NCBI RefSeq assembly: GCF_022682495.2
Contig: NW_026527295.1
Span: 23,982 to 87,981 of the forward strand
DNA from: Desmodus rotundus
Taxonomy: Eukaryota; Chordata; Mammalia; Chiroptera; Phyllostomidae
Reading direction: 5' to 3'
DNA: 64,000 nucleotides
Under the pieces are notes generated by a model. It searched no databases, was not told the origin of the DNA, and worked only from the letters and a program-made list of their open reading frames with translations. Made by a program: the position numbers and the translations under genes. Below are positions 21,379 through 34,597 of this stretch, piece after piece; the stretch's first letter is position 1, and each line of letters opens with the position of its first letter.

Positions 21379-24189
21379 TGGCTGCTCGGAGCTGGCGCAG
21401 AGCGAGCTGATGTGATTAGTGAACCCGGAGCTGCCGCGGCGCAGCCCCGCACCCCTCGCGAGCCCCCACAGCCTCTCTGTCCCTGGTCTTCTTAGGGGCC
21501 GGAGCGTCCAATGTTGGGCGAGACAGGCCCGGGAGAGACTAGAACGCAGGGTGGGGGCTGGGAATGCTGGGCCCTTACTGGCCCTCGTGGGGGCGGGGTT
21601 GTGAAAACTGCGCGGAAGAGTCGCCCTCGGGATCCCCAAAGTGGCTGCGGCGCGGAACCCAATTCCACCCCCATACCCCCCGTAGATGCCGCCCCACGAA
21701 GAAGCCCAGATCTGGGCGCACTAACAGAGTTCCAAGGGAGGGCTGTGGGCACGCGTTCTTCCCCCGCGTCTCCTAACCTTGGCCAACCAGTTACGACCCG
21801 GGCCTTGGTGGAGCTTTCCCCGCCACCTTCCCCCAGTTCAGTGACCAGAGCGGGAGGACCCGGGAGGGAGGGAGCGCCAGACTCCACGGTGCGGGCCGCA
21901 GAGCGTTGAGTGCCCTTCGGACGTGAGGGGTCCACGCCCGCCCCAACACAGTCAGCGGGCGAGGGTGGAGTGGGGTGGTCTTGTGAGAGTCGCAGCAGGA
22001 CAGCAGCCCCCAAACCGAGGGGGGCTGCTCTTCTGCCGAGACTCTCTCCGGTGTGGGCGCCTGGGCGTTGGGGCGGCGCAGTGGGCTGTGCTTCGGCAGA
22101 TGGAAGGCGCCGACGGCAGCGCCCTTTCCCGGTTGGCTGGCCACCACCAACCCTGACTTTGATTGGGGGCTCCTACCCCGGGGTTCCGTTCCCTGGGCAG
22201 ATTCTCCGGGAAAACGCCCAGGTGTGGAGGCCTCAGGCGGCGGTGCCACCCCGCGCGGGGCGCTCCCCTGCCCCCAGGAGCGCAGAGCTGACTTGAGCAG
22301 CCGCTGCCAGCACGGAGCCTGGCCCAGCACACACGCTGGTTGAACTGAAATGTTTATGGCTTTTCCGAGACCGTCGGGTATGGCACCTTTTCTGCTCCTT
22401 CGATGCTTCCAGCGCAGGGACCCTCGTCGAGGCCCTGCGCTGGGCACGAAAGACCCGACGGCGGACCGTCCTGCCCAGCACCCTGGGGGCTCACTCTCAT
22501 TTCCTCTTCTCGCTGAAAAGTCCTCCAGGCCCGGGGGAGGCCTTGGACCCAGCTGGAGCCCGAGACCGGGGCGCTCAGTGCTTGCCGGGGCTCCACCGCG
22601 GGCGTCCAGCCTCGGGGGACTCTGGACACCAGGAAAGAGGCCGTGGGCTGTGGCCAGGGTTTTCTTCCAGAGACTTCAGAGACAGAGGCTGTTTGGGGGC
22701 TTCTCGGGGTTGTTAGGGTGCGGGTCGTGCAATTCAGTTCCCCCGGGCAGCTCAGAGCCAGGAGTAGGGAACTTGCCCGCGCGTCCAAAGCGCCGCGGCC
22801 CGCAGTTGGTGGGGCGCGCGCGCCCTCTAGAGGCGATGGTCTCAGTCCCTTTCCCCAGTGCCCCGCCCCCCCCTCCGCGGCCGGCCCCTGTCTCTCCGGG
22901 TCCCGAAAGGAGCGGGGAACACCTCCTCTCCCCTACCCAAGGGCATGCTAGAGCGGGCACCCCCTCGGCGCCCTCCCTGCAGCCAGGCCCTCGAGCCAGT
23001 AACGTGGAGGGGAGGAAGGCCGTGCCCAGTCGGCCGGATCCCCGTCGTGGAGCTGGATGCACCGATCGTGCCAGGCGCTTTCGGACTGAACCGGGGCGGG
23101 GGCGGGGGTGGGGCTAGGGGGCGGCTGGAGGCTGAGCCCTCTGGCCGGGTTGGGCCCCTTGGCAGCCAGGCCGGTTCTTGTGGGAAGGCGGTGGATTAAG
23201 CAATTAGATCGGCAGCGCATAAAACTAACAAAGGCCGCCGTGGACCAGGGCCCGCACCCGTCTGGCCTAGGCTCTGTAGAAATTACTCCCAGGAGAGCCT
23301 GGTTCGCCCTGGGGATGGGGGGCAAGGGGCGGCAGACAGCGCCACCCCAACTCCGCTAGCCTGCTCCTTCCTGGCCCATCCCCAACACCTTTCTGCTGCA
23401 CTCAAACACCCCAAGACAGGAGGGCAGGGGGTGTCCCTGCCCGCCTTCTCCAAACAAAACAGCTCCAGCCTTCGAAGGCGCAACAAAGAAAACAGGCCAG
23501 CAGCCTTCTCGGCAAGAATTTGTTCTCCAGTTCACAGAGCTGGGGCTGCATTTCTAGCTGCAGCGAGAACCTCCCCCTGAACTAAAACATTCAGGCCTTC
23601 CGCCCCAACTAGCTTCCAACCGGTGGCGGCCAACATCTAGGCCCAACTTCACTTCAAAGGGCGCTGATTCTCCCTGGAGGCTGAAGTGCATGAATAAATT
23701 CATGCGGAGGGTGATGCAGAACTTAAAGGACCAGGGGCGGTTATTTTGTAAGCCAATCATCTCTATCCTGAGCCACGGTTTAGGCGTGGCAGTAGCCCGG
23801 AAGATACAGCTTCTTGCGCTCTGCAGCAACTCCCCTGGAATTTTATAGCTGCGTCCTTCTAAAGTGTTACCACATGCGGAGGATTCCAGGGGTCGAGTGG
23901 CTTTCCACCACAGGATCTTTGGGTTCTGGGGAGAGGGGAGGAATTTCGGGTTGTTTGAACCTCAGTCAGTCTCTGGGAGGTCTCCAAGCGAATCTATGAT
24001 GTATTACAGCATCCCGGGCCTCTACCCACTGGAAGCCAGTAGCACCAACCCACACCTTCGCTTAGGAAAAAATGTTCTTCCGCACCCCAGGAAAGTGGCT
24101 CAGTCGTGCGGAAGCCTTTTTCCTTCAAGAAAAGGGCAAGTGAAGGGACTTGTGTTTCCAGGCACCACTCAAGACACACAGCAAGCTGG

Positions 24190-26792
24190 CAGGTTACAGA
24201 AAAGTATTTATTGGTGTACTAAAAGCTCAAGAGACAAGTCTTCTCTCACATTTGCCAATGTCTTTCCCCTGCAAAATAAATTACCATCGGTCTGAAAATC
24301 TGCAACCTACTGCTAGTGTTAGTTTTCCAAAAATACTAGGAAATGCAGTTTAGATGCACATGAACAAAAATCGGGTCATCTAGGCACTACCTCTCCCCTC
24401 CTCCCATCCCCTGCCCCCATGCTGCGGCGGGCTTCCTGGGGGAAGCATTTCCTCTGGCGGTCGGTCCTGTTTGCATGTGGGGGCTGGGCTGCTGTCCTGT
24501 CCCAGCAGAGGCCTTGGGTTCCCCAGGGCAAGTGTCCACTTTTGTTCTTGTAAGCCAACAGCCACAGTTTAAAGCAATTAGAAGTGGTATACATAAGGAA
24601 TTTGGTTTGTCTTTTTTTTTTTTTTTAATGAAAAAACAAGTCAAGCCAGTAATTGGCACAGGTCCAAAGCCCCAGCCCACCCCCAACACTCCCCACCCTA
24701 AGGAAACCTTTAGCTAGGCCCAGAACCATCTTAGGTCAGAATTTTTGAGTGTGTCCGAAACAAAGAACACTCTTTTTGGTACCAAAAATATATATATATA
24801 TAAAATACGCCAAACACTCTGAAGAGGACCGACAGGCCACTTTCTCCTATCAGGTGCAGAGACAAACGGAAAGACCCATGGGACTGAAGCACCCAATGTG
24901 CAGTGACAGCCGGTGTGGCGGGGACCCCGCAGAACACACCCTGGGGCAGCCTCAGGTCAGGTCCGTGGCCAAGGCCCAGACACGTGCGGACACGTAGCAG
25001 CAAATGAAAGGATTTCGTTTATTGGTAAACGTGACGGCCAGCTCCACGCGTGCAGTCCGACCCCAGCAAAGGCTGTCACACCTGCACACGCTCCCATTTA
25101 AACACAAACCGCCCCGAGTCCCAAGCACCAAGAAAAACACACAACACGGGGAGAAGGCAAAGTGGCTGGGAGTCAGGGCTTCGCGGGCTCAAACTTTGGG
25201 ATTGAAACGGCTGGTAAACAGAAGGCACCAAGTCGTTTTCAGAGACCTGGCTGCTGGTGATGACATCAGCCCACAGCCCCTGGAAGCCCAAGGTCACCCA
25301 CAGGCCTGGAGGGAGCTGCAGCTTCTAAGGCAGAGGGGTGACAGACAGGGGAGGGGCTGCGGAACTCAGAGGCTGTGAGCGCCATTCCTGCCACGGCCAG
25401 CATGGTGACCACCCGTGAGACCCAGGAACTTCATGTGGGTGCCCCTCAGTGAGTTCCCGGACACAGGCTGTCCCCAAAGGCACACTGTTGCAAGTGATTC
25501 AGCCACAGAAAAGCCATGCTTCCTATTTGGCATGGAGGTAAGGGGCAGGGGCCCTGCAGGTGGAGAGGCCCAGCCCTGGGAGACCACAGCCCACTAAATG
25601 AGTCTGGGCCCCTCTCCCCTGCGGTCAAGGCCATGGGGATAAAGGAAGAGCCCCACCCCAGCTGGCCAACTGTAACCAATAACTGGACAGAGTCCCCCAA
25701 AGCCCTACTTCTTTTTGGCTTTATAAATACCCAGTGGTTTCCCAAGGTGACCCATCTCTCTGCCCCCAACTCTGATGCTGGTCACTGCATGAGGCAGTGC
25801 CCCAGTGCAGCCAGCTGGAGGGGAGGGGGGTAGTAGCAGATCTGGCCTTTCTTGGGGCTCCTGGCCAGGCAGACCACTGATTTTGTCCCACTCCCCAAAC
25901 AGGACAGGGAGCCAACTTCTCAGCTGGGAAGGACACAAAGCCCCGGAAGTGGGGGGATTGTCAGGGAAGGTGGCACCTCTCCAAGAATGGGGACAGGGCA
26001 AGCCCCGCAGCACCAGTGGGCAGGGACAGTGTGTGGGGCCATGGTGGTCCTTGCCCGGGCTGGCTGGCAGGGAGGCAGCCACAGTAACACCTACTCCTCC
26101 TGTCCCCTGAACTGAGGATGATCAGATCGAACAGCTCTGGGATGGGCCCTCCTGGCCTGGCAGAACTTCTGCGTCAGCGTCCAGGGCCTGCAGCTGTCAG
26201 TCTGAACCAGGGTCAGACAGCATCAAAATCCACCTCTTGGGTTCCCAGCCACCACACCTCCACTTCAAGACCTGTCTTTTTACATTAAGGCCACAGCCCT
26301 CAGCTGCCAGTGGGGGAGGACAGAGACAGCAAGTCCCCTCACCTATGCCAGCTCAGGCAGCTCCAAAGGGGGGTTCGGACCAGTGAGGCCTGGCTGGGCT
26401 CCCCTGCCCCCCATCCAACCCCCAATACACGGTCACCACCAGCGGGCAGAACAGCCACTCTGCACCAGGAGAAACGCTGACCCCATTGCCCTGCAGGCAG
26501 GCAAGCAGGGAGTGTGAGGTTTGGCTTGGCCCCAGGCAGCTGCCCAGACTCCCTGAGGCCAGTGGGAAGCAAAGGCCCAGAGGTAGGAGTGGGGCCGGGT
26601 CAGGCCCTGGCAAGGCATCAAGGTGCCACCCTGGCCCGACATCACAGGCAGGGCTGGGGTCCGGGAGGAGGCCTTCCAAGCCTGCCTTTCAAAGCCACCT
26701 GGCCCCTGGAGACAGTATGGGGTGCGGCCACTCTGGAGCAGACTAGAGGCCAGAGACGGGCAGGGGAGGCCCTGGTGGTGGCGGTCATGGGG
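24190..26792 (-). other. CBX2: CBX2 3' UTR with two candidate poly(A) sites
   Basis: About 2.6 kb after the CBX2 stop has no convincing ORF on either strand. Minus-strand AATAAA hexamers lie at 25023-25018 and 24212-24207, both in the context ACCAATAAA. They predict a UTR of roughly 1.8 or 2.6 kb. A T-run at 24611-24626 lies between them. The extent is inferred from signals and from the long 3' UTR known for this gene. Confidence 0.7.
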
Positions 26793-29700
26793 TCAGTAGT
26801 GCCTCAGGTTGAAGAAGCCCACGCTGGTGGGGGATTCCTTCACCGTGACAGTGATGAGGTTGGCAGTGACATCGGTGACAAAGACATGCTCAATGAGGCT
26901 GCGGGTGGGCTTCCAGTCCTGGCTGGTCTGCACAGACACAGACAGGTTCTGCTTGGCGCCGGGCGGTGAGGTTGAGTCGGGGTCTGAGTCGGAGCTGCTG
27001 TTCTCCTCGCCAGTGCTCAGCTCCAGCAGCGCAGCTGCCTTGCGGGGGTCACCCTGGGCCCTGGGCCCCTCCTGCCCTCCAGGGGCCACACTGCCCTTGA
27101 CACAGTCCCTCTTGCCTGCAGGGGTGGGCAGAGCTGCAGCCCTGGAGGCCAGCTTCTCACTCTTGCTGGTGTCTGTCAGCACGCCAGCCCCATTGCCCCC
27201 AGTGGCACTGGCCCCTGCCCCTCTCCCAGTGCCTGGCATGGTGGCAGGGACGCCCTTGCTGGCTGTGGCGTGGCGGGCGACCATGCCCACCCCTGGCGCG
27301 CCATTCTTGACACTCTGCAAGTCTAAGACCTGGAGGCTCAGCTCCTGGGTGGGTGCAGGCTGGGGGCTCAGGCAACTGGCAGGGACCTTGCTGCCTCCAT
27401 GGACGTGTGGGGGCCCCACTGCGTTCCCCCCTTTCTGCTCCACTGCCCCGCTGCTGGGGGCCTTTAGGGCTTTGCTTCCCGGGGGACTGAACCCCAGCTC
27501 CCCCTTCTGCGTCCTCACCTTGAGGTCCAGCCCGAGGCTGCACTTGCTGGCGGCCTGGGCTTTGAGAGCCAGCCTGCTGGCGGCCGCGGCCTGGCTCTGG
27601 CTCACGCGGTTCATGTAGTGCACGATGGAGCTCTGCCAGCTGACGCCGCCCCGGCCGGGGCTGCCCGCCACGCCCTTCATCAGGCCGGCCAGGTTCTCCG
27701 GGGTGGCCATGGTGCTGGGGCCGCCACACGCCTCCTTGGCGTGGGCCTTCAGCGCTGCCAGGCCGGCCACAGGGGCGCTGAGCGGAGTGGGCAGCTTGCT
27801 GGCTGGCGCCCCCAGGTCCTTCCGGGCGGTCTTTAGCACCCTGGCCAGGCTCACGGGTCTCCGGGCCGCCTTCTGCTCTGGGGGCAGGGGCTTGCGGCCC
27901 CGCTTCTTCCGGATGGGGTCCTTCAGTTCGGGCTTAGCCACCAGAATCTGGGCCTTCTTCTGAGGCACTGGGTGGGTTTCACGGCTCCTGGGACCCCTCT
28001 TGGCGTCTAAGTCGCTGTCGTCGTCTTCATCTGAGGACGACGAGGAAGACGTGGAGGACGAGGAGGAGCTGCTGGACTTGCACTTGGAGGTGGTGTCAGT
28101 TTCCTGCAAAGACAAAGGGAAGGTGTCACCCCTTCCATGGTCTGGCCCCCAGAGTCCAGAACCCACACTTTTCCCAAGGGGTGTCAGGCCCGTGGAAGCC
28201 AGCCCCCCCATGGCTTCCAGACTAGAGGCAGCCAGCAGGGAGCGGCTTCTCGCCCCTTTGGTCCAGGAAAGATGTATAAGGTCCCTAATCAGTTTCCATG
28301 AAATGCAGTTAAAAGCAGAACAAAGAAAAACCAGCAGAGTCCACGCAATGAAGTCAGAGCATCAGAGAGCAGCACCCGGACCCTGTTATCTTTTGGGGGG
28401 CCCCAAGCTGCAGCCCCCCGCAGACAATTCCAGAAGGGAAACTCGGAGCAGCGCCATCTACACGCCCCCAATGCGGAGAGTCGAATGGAAGCAGGTGCAG
28501 GGCTCTGTGACCTACAGCAGCCGGGCGCTGGTTCCCATCTCTCCATTTCCAAATCCGACCCCTGGAGCCTCCCACACACAGAACACCAACCCCTGTCCCC
28601 CCGCCTCCAGGGTGCCCCCGGAGAGCTAAGGACACCCTCCTATTTCTCAGGTCCCCGTGCTGCTGGCTGCTGACCAGCCAACAGGACCGAATGCAGGGCT
28701 CTTCCAACCTCCCAGAAGGTTTTACGGAAGTGACCGTGCTCTTGGCCACAAAATGTGGTTTTAGGGTCCTGGGTGAGTGCCCTCAGAGCCTCTGCTGCTC
28801 TGAACTGTTGGGAGGGGGCAGTACCATGGGCTCCAGGTGGGGGACCTGGGGGCTGCCCAGTTAGCTGCATCTACTTGGCAAACCGGAGCACCTCCTGTGT
28901 GCATGCTTCCTGTCCCCCATAAGCCACGGTGAGTGACGAAGAAAAACGGTCAGCCGCCCAGTAGGATTTGCTCTCCAGCAGAAAGGAGAGCAGGACGGAC
29001 GGCAAAGAACAGGACGCCAGCTCAGGGTGGAGGGGCTCCAAGCTTGTTTTTGCCTCCCTCTTGCCCCCGGCAGAAGACTGAGGGGCGGCAAGGACTGAGT
29101 CAGAGGCCAGGGCCTCATTCCCCAAAGCCCTCCGCCCTCTACCCTGCCCTGAGTGCTGGAAGGCAAGCTGCCGAATCAGGGTCACCCCCACCCACCTTGA
29201 GCTTGGAGTGCCGGCCACAGGAGGACATCACCGTGTGCTTCCTCGGCCTGCCCCGGGGCCGCTTGCCTCTCTTCCGGTTCTGCACCTCCTTCTCGTGTTC
29301 CCTGCAGACAGTCACCAGTCAGGGTCACTGACCCTCCCTCCCACCACACGGAACCCCAGAGCTTCAACCACCCCCACCCCCCTGACACGCCAGCCCGGCC
29401 TGCGCCTCTGCAGGTCCCGAACGTCTGTACGTGTGTCTACTTCATCTGCGTCAGGTAAAGACAAGTCAAAGAAATTCAAGCACACCCAGGAAACATGTCT
29501 CCAGGTTTCTCCAACTCCACCTAGAACCACCCAGTGCTAATCCAGGCCACCTTCCCCAGGCAGAACGTTTTGTGGGAGTTCTAGAATATCCTGAGGAGTC
29601 TGGGTGGCCATGTGGAGCAATCCCCTCATTTCACACTTGGAGTCCAGGGCTGGGAGTGAGGACCTGCCCCCGTCCCCTGCCCCCAATGCCTATACAAAAT

Positions 29701-32700
29701 CCCTCTGGTTCGAGGAGCACAGGGAACCTCGGCTTCAATCTGGCTCCACACTCCAGCCTCCCCGGGGCTGGTGCCCAGGCCTGCAGTCCTGTCCCGGTCT
29801 CTCTTCTAAGACCCCCCTGTTCCCAAACCACTCTAGCAAAGTGCTGGAGGGGCTCCACAGGGGCCACAGGGCCAGGAGAGGCTCTGCAGTCCACCCTAGA
29901 GGCAGCCTGCCCACCTGGAGAGAGGACCTACACAGAGGAGTTTCCGATAATTAAAGCGGGCGCCCGTCATCTCACTGGGACCTGGAAGGGGATCTCTTAG
30001 AGAATCCAATTAGCACAACCGGACAGACCCGACCCTCCAAAGCAGCCCAACCTGTCTCCCAAGAGGACAGCAGTGCCCCCTGGGTCCCCTCCCTGCAGCC
30101 CAGACTCTCCTTCCTGGCCAAGGTCACACCCCCACACCAAGCAAACCACCGCCAGCTCCCAGTTTCCAGTGGGATCTTTCTGGCTCACGGGAGAAAGGAG
30201 AGCCTCTGCCTTCCCAGTTTTCTCTCCCCCAGGATGTAATCCAGACCACCCCGTGGCTCTAACTCCTCCGCCTCTGAGACTTTTGCCAGCCCGGTTCTTG
30301 TCTGTGGCACTGTAACCCAAAGTGAAGCCAGCACAGGCTCCCTAGACCCGAGTGACAGCTTAGGCAGCAGACAGTGAGGGAGGCTGCCAAGCTTCTCTTA
30401 GGCACAGGCAAGCCTAGGCTCACCTCCCGTTTGCGCCCTGCCAGAAGACCGCCCTTATTTTCACACCGGTGGCACAGCCCTCTGAGGAGACCCGAAGCGT
30501 CCTGCTACACAGCAAGCAGGGACACAGCTTCAGCCCCGAGAGAAACGGCTGGCCAGACTGACCCCACCAGGGACAGTGTTTGAGCAACTAATTTAGCTGT
30601 CTCTGCCCACACCTTCCCCTGCCGGGCACGCTCCAGAACAGCGCCTCTGGCCTCTGGGGCCCGAGTGGGGCGACCCATCCATTGCCAGCTGCTCACCACC
30701 GTTTCCTCATACCTTGAGTATCTCTTAACCCGTTTCCTACCTAAAAACACAAATGATGTCTAGAATTACATAAGTGCCCTGGCTGACGTGACTCAGTGGA
30801 TTGAGTGCCAGCCTGCGAACCGAAAGGTCGCTGGTTCAATCAATTCCTGATCAGGGCACATGCCTGGGTCGAGGGCCAGGTCCCCAGTTGGGGTAAGGGC
30901 TAGAGGCAACTGATTGTTTCTCTTGCAAATCAATGTTTCTCTCCCTCCCCCATTTTCCAAAAATAAATTTAAAAAAAAAACCCCACAAATGCAAATGAAA
31001 TAAAACTCTGGCCATTTAGAATCACATTAGCAAATCTGGCTCCTGAGACCAGCCAGGGGCTGCCGTGGTGCTCATTCAGGACCCTCTGCTTTGCAGCCCA
31101 CAGGACAACCACTGTCGGTACAGATGCCACCACAGGCCCAACGCTGTGCTGTGCATGCCAGCGCCCTCTCTGAGCCTTCTCTTGCTCAACAGCACCCTTG
31201 TGGCAAACCTGATGCCTTAGTTTTTATCAGTCCCATTTGCAGAAACCAGAATTTTTCATGAAGGAATCAGAGAGGTTCATCCCGGCAAGTGCAGCTCTCA
31301 GAAAGACCAAAAAGCAGCCCCGTCCAGCAACTCCTTAGGTCTAGACACACACAGCCCAGGCCAGCCCAGGGAAAAGGGAGGCTCCTCCAGGCCCTGGGTC
31401 AGCTGCTATGGGACCTCAGACCACAGCCCAAGCCCAGGACCCAGGTATGCCAGCACCATCCCTCATGAATGTGTGACAGCCCCCGCCCTCCCCCCAACAG
31501 CACCCCCTTCCCCCACTGCTGTCCCTCTCTCACTTCTTCTGGAAGGCCAGGAGCAGCCGCGGGTCCAGGATATTCTCCTCCGGCTCCCAGCTGTTGTGTC
31601 TGGAAAAGCAAAGAGCAGGTCCTAGTGGAACAGCAGCCACTCCAGAAGGAAGCCAATCCCTGCTGATGGCCGAGTTGCCAAAGGTCGCACTCACACCCAG
31701 GATGAGCTCCCAGAGACGGCCCTCTAGCCAGCAGCATCTTATCTTTAAACTCACAGGGAAATCGTTACCTCAAGCCCCCAATTAACACACGACCTCAGGA
31801 GGGCTCACAGTCTCCCCCTGGGAGGAAAACAAATCCCAACAAAATGGAAAGTGGCAGAGGGAAGCCCCCAAACCCTGGCCCGGAGCCAGAGAGGGAAGGG
31901 AAGGCTGTCCCGGATGCTGGGAGGGGGAGGCTGAGGGGCACAGAGAAACGCAGCCCAAAGATTAAGAACGTGGCTGGCACCCGGGCAAGCGCGGGCCGGA
32001 GCACCGGGAGGGGAAAGCAAAGAAGAGTGCGGCCCTGGAAGAAAAGGGGAAACGGGTCTTCGCAAGCGACTGTAAACAGAGTCCCCTCCGGAATGCCAAG
32101 TTCCCTCCCTCCCATTAAAGGAAAAAAAAAAAAAAGAAAGCCCTACATTCATCAATAGACAGCTCAGGTTACAGCGGGGAAAATATGGACAGGAGGAGGG
32201 GGTCTCGCGAGTGCGGGGAGGGGTGAGGCGGGGAGGGGGCGCATGCAACAAATGGGCGCAGGAGGGAAGCGGGCTGGGGGCTCCGGGAGCGGTTTGGGCC
32301 TCGACCCGAACGGGAGGCCGGCAGCCCCGCACCCCCCGGGTTTGTAAACAAAGGGCAACCCCGCGCAGCCTGGGCGCCCCCTCCCCGCACGGCCGGAGGA
32401 GCCCCCAGGGACCACGCGAACTTCCCGCGCAATGCACGGACGCCCTCCTTCCCGCTCCCTGGCGACTCTGCGTCCCAGGATCACCCCCTCCCCAAGGTCG
32501 AGAGGCGCGGGCGGGAAGCCGGGCGCCGCATTGTTGGGGACTCACTTGGAAGACCAGCCACGCCACTTGACCAGGTACTCCAGCTTGCCCTGCCGGGAGA
32601 GAGGAGGCGCGTGAGCAGGGACGGGCAGGAGGGCGCGGGGCGCGCCGGGGCGGGCCGGGCCATACGCACCTTGCGGAGCCGCTTGCTCAGGATGCACTCG

Positions 32701-32741
32701 GCGGCGAAGACCTGCTCGCCCACGCTGCTCAGCTCCTCCAT
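26793..32741 (-). CDS. CBX2: Chromobox protein 2, Polycomb PRC1 subunit
   Basis: Five exons on the minus strand: 32741-32670, 32589-32546, 31599-31534, 29301-29196 and 28103-26793. All junctions are GT-AG and exons 1-4 total exactly 96 codons. The product is 532 aa, the same length as human CBX2. The chromodomain covers about residues 10-62, with cage residues F12, W33 and W36. An AT-hook (KRPRGRPRK) lies at 74-82. Exon 5 begins with a serine-rich, then acidic stretch that in the family is phosphorylated and tied to nucleosome compaction. It continues with basic [10 protein letters not shown] and ends in the C-terminal Polycomb box ([18 protein letters not shown]), the RING1 contact. It is a nuclear reader of H3K27me3 in canonical PRC1. 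The first intron is only 80 bp. Intron 3 carries a SINE. Confidence 0.98.
30775..30985 (+). mobile_element. VES-type SINE in CBX2 intron 3
   Basis: Sense copy starting GCCCTGGCTGACGTGACTCA, with TTGTTTCTCTTGCAAATC before the pyrimidine-rich body and an AAATAAATTTAAAA tail. It is moderately diverged. Confidence 0.9.
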
Positions 32742-33150
32742 GCTGCCGCGCGCTCCCGCCCGCCCGATAGCGGCGCCCGCCGCTCCCCGCACAGCCGCCG
32801 CACACAAAGCACCGCCCCCGCCCACGCAGGGTCCGCCCCGCGCACGCGCACCGCTGCAGCGCCCTGTCTCCGCGCCGCGCAGCGCCTCGGCGGGCCGTCC
32901 AATCTGGCGCCGGCCAATGAGCGCGTGGGGGCGGGGCATGGGGCGGGGCGCGCATTGTTTGCCGCGGGTTCGGCTTCATACAAGCGCTCGGGGTCTGCGC
33001 GGGGTCCTAAGCTGGGCTGGGCTTCGGGTGTTGGGCACCGGGCCTGGGGAATCTCCGGGCGCGGCGAAGGAGCTGTGTTCGTAGTCTGGGGGTGTTTGCG
33101 GGGGAGGGGCGCGCCGCGCGGCTTCGGACCTGAGAAGTCGTCCGCTGAGT
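32742..33150 (-). promoter_or_regulatory. CBX2: CBX2 CpG-island promoter and 5' UTR
   Basis: Very CpG-rich. Two CCAAT boxes lie at 32899-32903 and 32914-32918, read as ATTGG on the gene strand. GC boxes lie at 32927-32937 and near 32941-32950. There is no TATA box. Transcription probably starts between about 32780 and 32880. The island extends into exon 1 and intron 2, to about 32200. Confidence 0.75.
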
Positions 33151-34580
33151 CCTGCTTAGACCCCGGGGTGTCCCCAGCCTCCTCCTAACTTCGTTTTCCA
33201 GGAAAAAAGCCATTGTTCTGGCCCGAAGGGGGAAGTCGGGACCGAGCGCGGCAATCGCTTCCTGCCCCCACCTCCGAGGGGCGCTGCTGTAGGGCGCGCC
33301 AGGCTCTAGCCGCCCTCCGCCGTCTTGAACTAGGTCTCGAGCACTCCTATTTTGCGCGGGAGCAAAAGGGCCAGGGGGCGGGGAAGGAATGGGAGACAAA
33401 GTACTTTGGGGGGGGGGGGTTGCGGGGGGCAGGGAGGGAAGCAAAAACAGAGCAGCCCGGCTTTTTTTTTTATCCCCAAAGGCGAGAGAGGACAATGCAT
33501 CAACTGAAAACACGAGCTGCTTGGTGTTCTTTTAGCTCTGAAGAGTGGAATCCAGCCCGAGTTTCAGGACACACGTAGGGAGAACAGGAACTGCGCCTTA
33601 ATTTGATTCACGATTTTGATGAAATGAATGTGGGGGTGGGAGCGAGGTTTCAGGCAGCTGTTCTAACCTAGGACTAAGTCGTGGGCCCCCCAGGATTTGG
33701 AAATCTGTATCATTTGGGTCAATTGCTCCCGGCAGGAAGGAGGTTAGACTCCCTTTTGGGGTCCTCGGTGTCAGGCCACCCTTTTATTTTCTGCTGTTAA
33801 GATCCGTATTGCATTGAGCAATTCCCCCTTAAGTCATTTAGCTCTGGAATGTGAGGCAGTCAGGCGGATAATAAAGGAGATAAACATTAGTCTTACCTTT
33901 TTTCTCATCAATACCATTTAACTCGATGAAAATTCACTTTCTGGTCTCGTGTCTTCCTTGAACGCAGCTGCAAAGTACTTCTCTGTTGAGCAAATGAAAA
34001 AGTCGTTTCTCGTTGCGGCAGACTGTGCCTCAATGTAATTTTGGTCATTGAAACCACATTTATAAAGGATTTTGCAGGAGAGAAGTGTTTTTTCTTAACA
34101 GGAGGGCCTGCCGTAGGAAATGTGGAAGTGCAGGAGTCCATCTTTCCCATTTCTGGCGGTTTTTCAGTTTATTTGGTTAAGTAGTTACATTCATCTGATA
34201 CCCTGGAAGGAATTTGGGTGATGCCAGGGTTTGGTATTGTTTGCAAGGGAGGTGGGAAGAAGGAAGAATCACTGGGGGTGGGCAGGAATGATTGCTTGCC
34301 TGTGAGGGGCTGCCAGCCCAGGACCCTTATTTTGGGATAAGACCACACTCCGGTGGTGGAGAGAGCTGCTCACAATCTCCACGGCTTTTTGTGTCCACAT
34401 CTTGTGGGGCTGAGGCCGGAGGTCCATTTATTGTCATCGGACCAGTGGCTGGATCCGCTTCAACTCACGTTTCATTGCACAATCCATCTTAGGTGTGAGG
34501 TTTTTGCCCTGGAAGTTTCCAGTTTTCTCTTGGCGGTGTATAGTATCCTGGAAACCTGATTATTATTATTATTTTTTTTA
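33150..34580. other. Upstream flank of CBX2, no gene seen
   Basis: Beyond the CpG island the DNA becomes AT-richer. G-runs at 33410-33420 and AT-rich segments at 33780-34100 are visible. No exon was recognised; parts may be conserved regulatory DNA. Confidence 0.45.
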
Positions 34581-34597
34581 AAGAAAAGGAAGCTTTA

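Larger units (their letters stand above)
18600..24185. other. CBX8-CBX2 tail-to-tail spacer
   Basis: CpG-rich, with several GC-rich ORFs that show no homology I recognise. AT-rich islands at about 20200-20360, 20655-20850 and 23190-23290 stand out, and a near-perfect X-box lies at 21366-21378. No splice-paired exon was found. It may hold regulatory DNA or a noncoding transcript; that is inference. Confidence 0.5.

Noticed and set aside
26809..27618. 269-residue plus-strand ORF antisense to CBX2 exon 5
   Set aside because: Shadow of the constrained CBX2 coding frame; no own promoter or homology.
30780..30860. Functional tRNA gene
   Set aside because: The tRNA-like heads all continue into SINE bodies with A-rich tails and lack a foldable acceptor stem; they are SINE promoters, not tRNAs.
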